Origin: Bacteroidota bacterium
Lineage (GTDB): Bacteria > Bacteroidota > Bacteroidia > Bacteroidales > FEN-979
Length of the DNA stretch: 64,000 bases
Direction of reading: 5' to 3'
Assembly: GCA_026391775.1 (NCBI GenBank)
Contig: JAPLDK010000052.1
Span: forward strand, 1-64,000
Part shown: positions 17,321-25,554 of the stretch, piece by piece
How positions within the stretch are numbered: the stretch's first letter is position 1
How the letters are laid out: the number at the start of each line of letters is the position of its first letter
Program-made: the position numbers and the translations under genes
The notes under the pieces: model-generated
Told to the model about the DNA's origin: nothing
Databases searched by the model: none
Seen by the model: only the letters and a program-made list of their open reading frames with translations

Positions 17321-17881
17321 TTATTTTAAGTTCTTTTTCTGTCTGTTTTCTTCAATTTTATTCTTCAGCCATCTCCTGGCTTTGAACAGTTGCGTTTTTG
17401 AAGTATTCTCGGATATGCCAAGCGCTGCTGCAATCTCCTTATGTCCGTAATCTTCAAAAATATGCAGGTTGAACACTGTACGGTAGCCCACAGGCAGCTC
17501 CTGAATCAGTTTTAACAACAATGCAGGGTTATATTCATCAGGAAATTCAATGGGTTCATTCATATCCAGAATTTCAGTCTCCCTGATTTCATCAATCTTT
17601 TCATGACGAACAATCTTATTCCTTTTATTAATGTAATTGATCGCATGATTGACAATAACCCGTTTGATCCAGCCGGCCAGAGAACCTTCGCCCCGGAAGG
17701 AGTGAATGTTTTGAAAGACCTTGATAAAACCCTCCTGTAAGATATCTTCAGCTTCATCACGATCTCGGCAGTAACGCATGCAAACACCAAGCATTAAAGG
17801 GGCAAATGTGTCAAATAACAATCTCTGCGCCTGGCGTTTACCTGCAATACAGTCCTTCACTATTTGTTCATCGATGACCAT
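17321..17881 (-). CDS. ECF-type RNA polymerase sigma-70 factor
   Basis: RDEAEDILQEGFIKVFQNIHSFRGEGSLAGWIKRVIVNHAINY ... LPVGYRTVFNLHIFEDYGHKEIAAALGISENTSKTQLFKAR. Confidence 0.95.
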   Translation of the reverse strand: MVIDEQIVKDCIAGKRQAQRLLFDTFAPLMLGVCMRYCRDRDEAEDILQEGFIKVFQNIHSFRGEGSLAGWIKRVIVNHAINYINKRNKIVRHEKIDEIRETEILDMNEPIEFPDEYNPALLLKLIQELPVGYRTVFNLHIFEDYGHKEIAAALGISENTSKTQLFKARRWLKNKIEENRQKKNLK

Positions 17882-17963
17882 TAACAGGACTTATTTGAAG
17901 ACAATCCTTAATCCTTAGGGTTGCCTGTAATTCTAATTATCTCTTAAACATCATGATACCCAG

Positions 17964-18587
17964 TTATTCGATAGTCTCCCGGAAATTATCAAAGTTTTTC
18001 GCAAAAAAATCCCTGCCCTTATTGCTCATAATTCCATGAAGATGATATATGAACAACTCATGAAAAATCTCAAATGAATTAAGTTCATCAGCAGAAAACA
18101 GGTCATTATCCACAATAGTCTCTATCCTGAAGAGATGGAGTTTTGCGATGACCCCGGCATTCAGGTCCTTTCTGTAAAGTCCTTCCTTCTTACCTTTTAA
18201 TAAGTTCCGGAAAGTGTTCTCAAACATCGTTTTACGACGGACTTCTTTCACTGTCAGGAACAGGTCGGGATAATATTTCCGGATGTCGTAATCCATTGAA
18301 GGATTATACTCATGGATCATTATTTTGATGGACTGGTATATTTCGAACAACTCTTCCATCGCATTTAGTTTGCGCTGAAGAATGCCTTCAAATATCAGGT
18401 AGTTTTGTGAATGCTCGGAGGCGAGTACTTGGTTCACCAGGTCTTTTTTATCTTCAAAATACTCATATAATGTTTTTTTGGAAATGCATAGATGGCGGGC
18501 TACATCATCCATAGTCACGCTTTTAATGCCATAACGGTGATACAGCTTACTAACCTGACTCAATATGCTTTGTACTCTGTCACTCAT
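17964..18587 (-). CDS. TetR/AcrR family regulator
   Basis: N-terminal HTH YGIKSVTMDDVARHLCISKKTLYEYFEDKKDLV. Confidence 0.9.
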   Translation of the reverse strand: MSDRVQSILSQVSKLYHRYGIKSVTMDDVARHLCISKKTLYEYFEDKKDLVNQVLASEHSQNYLIFEGILQRKLNAMEELFEIYQSIKIMIHEYNPSMDYDIRKYYPDLFLTVKEVRRKTMFENTFRNLLKGKKEGLYRKDLNAGVIAKLHLFRIETIVDNDLFSADELNSFEIFHELFIYHLHGIMSNKGRDFFAKNFDNFRETIE

Positions 18588-18591
18588 AATA

Positions 18592-18599
18592 CAAAGGTA
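18592..18599 (-). promoter_or_regulatory. -7 promoter box of the tetR at 17964-18587
   Basis: Minus-strand TACCTTTG, very close to the ATG (18587). Confidence 0.5.
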
Positions 18600-18614
18600 A
18601 AAAATAATATCAGG

Positions 18615-18640
18615 GAAACTTTTTTTGGGTAAAAAGTTTC
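18615..18640. promoter_or_regulatory. Candidate TetR operator palindrome
   Basis: GAAACTTTTT-TTGGGT-AAAAAGTTTC, perfect 10-bp inverted repeat between divergent tetR and RND adaptor genes. Confidence 0.65.
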
Positions 18641-18781
18641 AGGATGTTACCCAGTCTGTCGTCCAGTTAAAATTTATGTAATAATTAACAAACCTTTTTC
18701 AGTGCATGGATTTTTTGGGATATGTCAGGAAATACCGGAAACGATTTCTCCATATAAAGTTTTTAACTGCAGGAAATTTGA

Positions 18782-18789
18782 TATCTTTG
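18782..18789 (+). promoter_or_regulatory. -7 promoter box of the RND operon
   Basis: TATCTTTG 54 nt upstream of the ATG at 18844. Confidence 0.45.
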
Positions 18790-18843
18790 CTGTTTTAAAT
18801 AAACCCGGACTTTTTTAACAGATAACGATTTAAACAGTACCAA

Positions 18844-19965
18844 ATGAAGAAGATACTTTGGATCAGCGGCATGATCATTTTTCTTGTTTCCTGTGGAAGC
18901 AACTCGGGAAACAAGCAGGCCAGACTTGAAGACCTTTTAAAGCAAAGGGAAAAGCTCACAGCTGAAATTACTAAGCTTGAAAATGAGATCAGTCCCCAGG
19001 GTAGCCAACCTGCCACAGCTGTTAAAACGATGGATGTGATAAAACGGCAGTTTGAACATTACATTGAAGTTCAGGGCCGGATCGACGGCAATGAAAATAT
19101 CGGGGTTGTTCCCCGTAACCAGGGTGGTGTAGTTACAAAAATATTTGTTACCCAGGGAGATCATGTGACTACCGGACAGGTACTGGCCGAAATTGACAAT
19201 GAGGTTCTCAAGCAATCTATGAAAGAGGTTCAGACTTCCCTCGATTATGCTTCCGACATGTTTAACCGCCAGAAGAACCTCTGGGACCAGAAGATCGGTT
19301 CCGAGGCCCAGTATCTTGCTGCCAAGAATTCCAAGGAATCACTGGAAAGGAGGATGAACACCCTCCAGGATCAACTCGACATGTCGAGGATAGTTTCTCC
19401 CATTAATGGCACTGTTGAGGATATTCCGATTAAAGTTGGGCAGATGGCATCCCCTGCCTCAGCCCAGCCGTGTTTCAGAATCGTTAACTTTTCGCGGGCC
19501 AAGGCTGTTGCCGACGTGAGCGAAGCATATTCAGCCAAGATCAAGACAGGAGATCCAGTAAGAGTTCTTCTTCCCGACCTGAACACTGAACTGAACGGAA
19601 CCGTTAGTTTCTCCAGTAAATATATCAATCCTACGAACCGTACATTCACTGTGGAGGCGATGCTGCCCCCGGCCCCCGGCCTGACGTTCAGGGCCAATAT
19701 GATTGCAGTTGTAAGGATCAAGGATTACAGCAATGCAAACAGCTTTGCCATCCCACAGAATTACATCCAGACATCCCGTGATGAAGGGCACTTTGTATTT
19801 GTTGCAGAGGAGAAAGCCGGCAAATATTATGCAAGGAAGCGAACGGTCACTCCTTTTATTACCTATAATGGACTTACCGAGGTCCTGGATGGCCTGAAAG
19901 AAGGGGATAAGGTGATTACCACAGGTTATAAGGACCTGTACGACGGTCAATTGATTTCCTTATAA
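18844..19965 (+). CDS. RND efflux periplasmic adaptor (membrane fusion) lipoprotein
   Basis: Lipobox FLVSCGS, HlyD/AcrA-type barrel-sandwich segments, coiled coil, LDGLKEGDKVITTGYKDLYDGQLISL. Confidence 0.92.
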   Translation: MKKILWISGMIIFLVSCGSNSGNKQARLEDLLKQREKLTAEITKLENEISPQGSQPATAVKTMDVIKRQFEHYIEVQGRIDGNENIGVVPRNQGGVVTKIFVTQGDHVTTGQVLAEIDNEVLKQSMKEVQTSLDYASDMFNRQKNLWDQKIGSEAQYLAAKNSKESLERRMNTLQDQLDMSRIVSPINGTVEDIPIKVGQMASPASAQPCFRIVNFSRAKAVADVSEAYSAKIKTGDPVRVLLPDLNTELNGTVSFSSKYINPTNRTFTVEAMLPPAPGLTFRANMIAVVRIKDYSNANSFAIPQNYIQTSRDEGHFVFVAEEKAGKYYARKRTVTPFITYNGLTEVLDGLKEGDKVITTGYKDLYDGQLISL

Positions 19966-19982
19966 TCTGATTTGATGAAATT

Positions 19983-22900
19983 ATGAAGAAGCCAGAGAAA
20001 ATCAAGGAATTTTTTGCAACCAGCTGGGCCATTGATAACAGGGCCAGTATTTTTGTTCTGACGATTATCATTACACTGCTGGGAGTGATATCTTACATGA
20101 ATATCCCCAAGGAACAGTTTCCAGAAATTGTTATCCCGACCATTATTGTCAATACGGCTTACCCTGGCACTTCGCCTGAGGATATGGAAAACCTTGTGAC
20201 CAGGCCCATTGAAAAACAGGTAAAGTCATTACAGAACGTAAAAAAGATCACCAGCAACTCAATTCAGGATTTTTCGTCGATAGTAGTGGAGTTTACAACA
20301 GGTATTCCTGTGCCCGAAGCCAAGCAAAGGGTCAGGGACGCTGTGGATAAGGCTAAGTCGAGCCTGCCGAATAACCTTCCCAAAGATCCTGATATTGCGG
20401 AAGTCGACATCTCGGAAATTCCAATCATGAACATCAATCTTTCGGGCGATTATGACTTGCAGAAACTGAAAAAATATGCTGAGGAGGCACAGGATAAAAT
20501 TGAGACACTGCCCGAGATCACCAGAGTGGATATTGTTGGTGCTCTTGACCGTGAGATCCAGGTCGACCTGGACATGTACAAGATGCAGGCGGCCAGCGTT
20601 TCTTTCAGGGATATCCAGAATGCCATTGCGGCAGAAAATGTGACTATCTCAGCCGGAAATATTTCAAACTACGGGATGAAACGCACCCTTCGGGTTACAG
20701 GCCAGTTCAAGTCTCCCAACGAGATCAACGATATCATTATCAAGTCATCAAGCGGTGCTACAATTTATATTAAAGATATTGCCGAAGTCAAAGACTCATA
20801 TAAGGAACAGGAAAGTTTTGCCCGCTTCGAAGGAAAAAACGTCATCACCTTAAACGTAATTAAAAAGAGTGGTGCAAACCTGCTGAATGCATCCGACAAG
20901 ATTAAGGATTTCATTAAAGAACTAAAAGCTTCGTCCTTCCCACCTGATCTGAAAGTTGAACTCACAGGTGAGCAGTCGCGGTTTACACGGAGCACACTCG
21001 AGGAATTAAATAACACGATAATTATAGGCTTTTTACTGGTTACCCTGGTACTGATGTTCTTCATGGGCCTGAATACTGCCTTCTTCGTGGGTTTGTCGGT
21101 TCCTCTTTCGATGTTTATTGCATACCTGGTTATGCCCCAACTGGGTTTTACCATGAATATGATCGTGATGTTCGGCTTCATTTTTGCCTTAGGTATTATT
21201 GTTGATGATGCCATCGTGGTGATTGAGAATACACACAGGATACACCGGCATATCCCGGATATAAAAACCGCTGCAAAACATGCTGCAGGGGAGGTTTTCC
21301 TGCCAATTCTTTCAGGGACACTTACAACCCTTGCACCATTCTTCCCATTGGTTTTCTGGCCGGGAATTGTAGGAAAATTCATGCATTATCTTCCTGTAAC
21401 ACTGATTCTTACACTCTTCGCCTCGCTTTTTGTGGCGTATATTATAAATCCAGTCTTCGCGGTCAGTTTCATGAAGCATGAATACGACCGGGGGGAGTAT
21501 AAAGTAAAGAAGAAACAGTTCCTCGTCAGCAGCATTATCCTTGCCATGCTGGCAATACTATTCTATGTTGCCCGGGTTTTCGCAATGGGGAACCTGCTGA
21601 TATTTGCCTTGATTCTTAACCTTGTTTATCGTTTATGGATTAAAAATGCCATTATCCGGTTCCAGGGTGTTTTATGGCCGGCTATTCTGAACTTCTATGA
21701 GAAACAGCTGAGGTTCTTCCTGAGTGGGCGTAATCCCTATTATCTGTTTGCCGGGGTTGTCGTATTGTTTTTCTTTACGCTCTATCTTTTTGGTATGTTT
21801 AAACCACAGGTTTTGTTTTTTCCGAATAATAATCCGGCAACAATAAATATTTATATCAAAATGCCTGTGGGAACCGATCAGAGAGTGACCGACTCGGTAA
21901 CCAAAATTGTCGAGACGAAAGTAGTCGCTGTTCTTGGAAAAAATAATCCGGTTGTTGAATCCATTATTGCGAATGTTGGCTTTGGTGCCGGTGAAAGTTT
22001 CTTTGACCGTTCAATCTCTCCTGAAAAAGGCAAGATCACTGTAAATTTCGTCGAAAGCAAGGACAGGAAAGGAGTCAGCACCAAGGATTACCTTGACCAG
22101 ATCAGGAGGCATGTCCAGAATGTTCCGGGAGCGACCATCTCTGTTGAGAAAAATAAAATGGGACCTCCTACAGGGAAACCAATCAATATAGAGATCACAA
22201 GCGATAATATCGATGACCTGATAGGCACTTCCAAGGACTTCATCGAATACCTCGATTCGCTGCAGATTCCGGGCATCGACAAGCTCAGATCCGATTTTGA
22301 TGAAAGTAAGCCCGAGATTGTCCTTGAAGTTGACAGGGTGAGGGCGAACCGGGAAGGGATTACTGTTGGACAAATTGGTATGGAGCTGCGCACGGCTATT
22401 TACGGTTATGAAGCGTCCAAGTATAAAGAAGATGAAGACGAATACCCAATCCAGTTAAGATATTCTGAAGTTCAGCGCAAGAACATCAACAGTGTGATTA
22501 ATGCAAAGATCACCTACCGCGATATGAACAGCGGGCAGTTGAGACAAATCCCCATTTCGGCAGTCACAAAAGTCGATTACCGTGATACTTACGGCGGGAT
22601 CAAGCGCAAAAACCTTAAACGGGTCATCACTTTATCATCCGATGTGACTTCGGGACACACGGCGAATGAGGTTCTTGCTAATATCGGGAGTGCACTGAAA
22701 ACCTATAAACTTCCCAAGGGTTTAGAAGTCAATTTTACCGGGGAGAGGGAAGACCAGGCCGAAACCATGGCGTTCCTTATCAATGCCATGATCATTGCCC
22801 TTGGGCTGATCTTCTTTATCCTGATAACACAGTTCGGGAGCCTGAGTAAGAGCCTTATCATACTCAGCGAGGTTATATTCAGCATTATAGGCGTATTCAT

Positions 22901-23369
22901 AGGGATGATCATTTTCCATATGCCCTTTGTAATTACCATGACAGGAATAGGGATTGTTGCACTCGGCGGGATAGTAGTCAGGAACGGGATCCTGATCGTG
23001 GAATTCGCCGATGTGTTAAAAGCTGAAGGAAGCACTACCCGTGAAGCTATTATCGGAGCCGGTAAAACCAGGATAACCCCGGTTGTCCTTACTGCCACCG
23101 CTACCATGTTGGGACTTGTTCCCCTGGCCGTGGGATTTAACATCAATTTCGTAACCCTGTTTACACAGCTTAATCCTCACATCTGGATAGGGGGTGACAA
23201 TGTGTCCTTCTGGGGACCCCTTTCATGGACCATTATTTTCGGGTTGAGTTTTGCAACTTTCCTGACACTGATCTTTGTGCCCGCATTACTTTTAATTGAT
23301 GCCCAGTCTCGGACCAGGTATAAAAGGAAAAGGGAACTTAAGAGATTTAAGAAACTTCAGGCTGCCTAA
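19983..23369 (+). CDS. RND efflux inner-membrane permease
   Basis: 1128 aa; AYPGTSPEDMENLVTRPIEKQ, FGFIFALGIIVDDAIVVIENTHR, GGIVVRNGILIVEF. Confidence 0.95.
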   Translation: MKKPEKIKEFFATSWAIDNRASIFVLTIIITLLGVISYMNIPKEQFPEIVIPTIIVNTAYPGTSPEDMENLVTRPIEKQVKSLQNVKKITSNSIQDFSSIVVEFTTGIPVPEAKQRVRDAVDKAKSSLPNNLPKDPDIAEVDISEIPIMNINLSGDYDLQKLKKYAEEAQDKIETLPEITRVDIVGALDREIQVDLDMYKMQAASVSFRDIQNAIAAENVTISAGNISNYGMKRTLRVTGQFKSPNEINDIIIKSSSGATIYIKDIAEVKDSYKEQESFARFEGKNVITLNVIKKSGANLLNASDKIKDFIKELKASSFPPDLKVELTGEQSRFTRSTLEELNNTIIIGFLLVTLVLMFFMGLNTAFFVGLSVPLSMFIAYLVMPQLGFTMNMIVMFGFIFALGIIVDDAIVVIENTHRIHRHIPDIKTAAKHAAGEVFLPILSGTLTTLAPFFPLVFWPGIVGKFMHYLPVTLILTLFASLFVAYIINPVFAVSFMKHEYDRGEYKVKKKQFLVSSIILAMLAILFYVARVFAMGNLLIFALILNLVYRLWIKNAIIRFQGVLWPAILNFYEKQLRFFLSGRNPYYLFAGVVVLFFFTLYLFGMFKPQVLFFPNNNPATINIYIKMPVGTDQRVTDSVTKIVETKVVAVLGKNNPVVESIIANVGFGAGESFFDRSISPEKGKITVNFVESKDRKGVSTKDYLDQIRRHVQNVPGATISVEKNKMGPPTGKPINIEITSDNIDDLIGTSKDFIEYLDSLQIPGIDKLRSDFDESKPEIVLEVDRVRANREGITVGQIGMELRTAIYGYEASKYKEDEDEYPIQLRYSEVQRKNINSVINAKITYRDMNSGQLRQIPISAVTKVDYRDTYGGIKRKNLKRVITLSSDVTSGHTANEVLANIGSALKTYKLPKGLEVNFTGEREDQAETMAFLINAMIIALGLIFFILITQFGSLSKSLIILSEVIFSIIGVFIGMIIFHMPFVITMTGIGIVALGGIVVRNGILIVEFADVLKAEGSTTREAIIGAGKTRITPVVLTATATMLGLVPLAVGFNINFVTLFTQLNPHIWIGGDNVSFWGPLSWTIIFGLSFATFLTLIFVPALLLIDAQSRTRYKRKRELKRFKKLQAA

Positions 23370-24751
23370 AACTGTTCAATAAGTTTGTTCAGCCTTGTTT
23401 TCTGGCTAAGGACAAGGAAAATAGACTGCATGTAGTTGCTGTTTGCAGTCAGGAATTGAGTATACCTCTGGTTCAGGTCGGTGCTTGAGGCAAGACCCTG
23501 GCGGTATTTCGTCATGGTCTTGGTGTAGATCTTCAGTGCAATATCAAATCCCTTTTTCTGGTTGAGATAGATAGCAAATGCATTGCTGAAATCCTTCTTG
23601 GCGGTTTCAACCTGCAGCTCCAGACCCACCCGCATCTTTTCGTCGGCGACTTTCGTTTTTTCCACATTGAGCCTGGCCTGGTCAACCGCGTATTTACGGC
23701 TTCCACTGCTCCAGATCGGAACCTGGAGAGACAAGCCCCAGTTCGTGGTCCTGTACCAGGGATACTTGTCGCTGAAAAAGGCCCATGAATTCATTGAAGC
23801 ATTGGCCGAGATACCCAGGAAACCGGCCAGCGTCGGCTGGTAGGCAGTCTTGGAAAGCTTGTACTGCATCAGGGTGAGATAATCGCTCTTCTTCAACAGG
23901 GTGTAATCGATATTCCTCTGGTAATCGAAAGGCTGGTTTATGAGAACGTCACGGTCAACCTGGGCAAGGAAAAAAGCCAGGTCATTGCTAAGAGTCATTT
24001 CCTGGTTGTCCTTAAGACCTACAACAAATTTAAGGTTGGCATAAGCGATATTACGGCTGCTCTTGACATCGGTGAGCTGGGCCTCAAGGTTCGACCGGTT
24101 CAAATCGGCCTGGTCCACATCGATGTCTTCAATAAGGCCCTGGGCCTGGGCTTTCCTTGACTCATCCACCAGCCTGCTTACGACCACATAGGTAGAATCC
24201 AGGATCTTGATCGCCTCGTCGGTGACCAGGAGCTGGTAATAGGCATTGGCAACCTGGTCACGGATGTCGACCTTGTCTTTTAAGTTCTTCTGCTTGGCGG
24301 TTTCCAGATAAGCCTTTGCCGTCTGCAATCCGACCAGGTACTGGCCGCTGTAAATCAGTTGGTTCAGCTGAAGAGCTCCCTGTACATTGTACTCCACATA
24401 TAATGACATGGGAACATAATCAGGACCATTCTTAAATACCGTAGGATCCATCTGTTTAAGGAAATTTGGCATCAACATCGTCGGTACGCTCAGGTAATCC
24501 ATATACGACGCACTTCCGTTTATTTGCGGAAGGCCTATAGCCGTATTCTGTTTAACCATTTTACCGGCTATCCTCACATCGGTGGCCGAATTCTTCAGGT
24601 CGAAATTGTTTTCATAGGCATAATCCTGTGCCTGCTGAAGAGTGAAGGCAAGTACAGTTTGTTTATCCTGGTTCTGTGCAGTCAGCAAAGTAGTTTGACA
24701 AGTCAGTAACAGCAATATACTACAAAACAGTTTATTGAATAAGGACCCCAT
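23366..24751 (-). CDS. TolC family outer membrane efflux protein
   Basis: Signal peptide; repeated helical OEP segments; QVPIWSSGSRKYAVDQARLNVEKTK. Confidence 0.92.
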   Translation of the reverse strand: MGSLFNKLFCSILLLLTCQTTLLTAQNQDKQTVLAFTLQQAQDYAYENNFDLKNSATDVRIAGKMVKQNTAIGLPQINGSASYMDYLSVPTMLMPNFLKQMDPTVFKNGPDYVPMSLYVEYNVQGALQLNQLIYSGQYLVGLQTAKAYLETAKQKNLKDKVDIRDQVANAYYQLLVTDEAIKILDSTYVVVSRLVDESRKAQAQGLIEDIDVDQADLNRSNLEAQLTDVKSSRNIAYANLKFVVGLKDNQEMTLSNDLAFFLAQVDRDVLINQPFDYQRNIDYTLLKKSDYLTLMQYKLSKTAYQPTLAGFLGISANASMNSWAFFSDKYPWYRTTNWGLSLQVPIWSSGSRKYAVDQARLNVEKTKVADEKMRVGLELQVETAKKDFSNAFAIYLNQKKGFDIALKIYTKTMTKYRQGLASSTDLNQRYTQFLTANSNYMQSIFLVLSQKTRLNKLIEQF

Positions 24752-24766
24752 TGTTTAATCGAATTT

Positions 24767-25381
24767 TTATAAGTTTAGATTGGTTTTTTTTGCTTCATAA
24801 TAAGCAAGCCCGTTTTCAGTTGCAATACCACGGATGAAGTTATCTATCATTACATCGAATATCGTCCTGAATGAGAATTTTTCGGCAGGGAAAAACTCGG
24901 GGTTGTGAAGATCCATAAGCCTCCGGATGTATAACCGGGCTATCAGTTCAACACTCAGATCGGTGCGGTACATGCCCTGGCCGATCCCCTTGGAAAGGTT
25001 AATCTGAATCTTCTGGAAAATAAAATCAATTCGCTCATCTACATGTTTATGATAGATCTCAGGATAGTATTTCTTCAGGTCAAAGGTCATTGATGGGCTT
25101 ATATCCCTGAAATGTTCCCCGATCTCCTTGCTTACTGTAAGAAGGATATCAATGGCATTGATCCCTTCAAAATTATACTGGAAAAAAATAACTTCAAAAT
25201 TCTGGCGCTCAAGTTCAAGCAGCTTTTCTACCAGTTCATGTTTACTGGTTACATACTCATAAAGTTTCTTCTTGGAGAAGCCTAAATCCCTGCAAATATC
25301 ATCTATGGAAACAGACCGGACCCCGTATTTAAAGAACAGCTCTCTTACTTTTTCCAGTATGTCCTTCAGTGTGTTATCCAT
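24767..25381 (-). CDS. TetR/AcrR family regulator (paralog of 17964-18587)
   Basis: Start refined to MDNTLKDIL. HTH YGVRSVSIDDICRDLGFSKKKLYEYVTSKHELV. Confidence 0.9.
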   Translation of the reverse strand: MDNTLKDILEKVRELFFKYGVRSVSIDDICRDLGFSKKKLYEYVTSKHELVEKLLELERQNFEVIFFQYNFEGINAIDILLTVSKEIGEHFRDISPSMTFDLKKYYPEIYHKHVDERIDFIFQKIQINLSKGIGQGMYRTDLSVELIARLYIRRLMDLHNPEFFPAEKFSFRTIFDVMIDNFIRGIATENGLAYYEAKKTNLNL

Positions 25382-25420
25382 CAAAATAACATAAAAAAAT
25401 TCCAGGTTATTATGAATTTG

Positions 25421-25473
25421 CAAAGATAGGAAATTCCGGTATTAAGAAACAAAACACTTACAAAAAGTTTCTT
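25421..25473 (-). promoter_or_regulatory. Promoter/operator region of the tetR-tolC operon
   Basis: -7 TATCTTTG (25428-25421) and inverted repeat AAGAAAC(N16)GTTTCTT (25444-25473) containing half-site AAAAAGTTTC (25462-25471). Confidence 0.5.
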
Positions 25474-25554
25474 CATGTCAGAAGGTAGCAGTCGTTTCCG
25501 CTGCTTCAGCTGTTCAGTGCGATTTTGTACATTTGGTGCAGGAAAATTCAACAA

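Noticed and set aside
20765-21382. 205-aa minus ORF inside the RND permease
   Set aside because: Antisense shadow of a conserved RND coding sequence.
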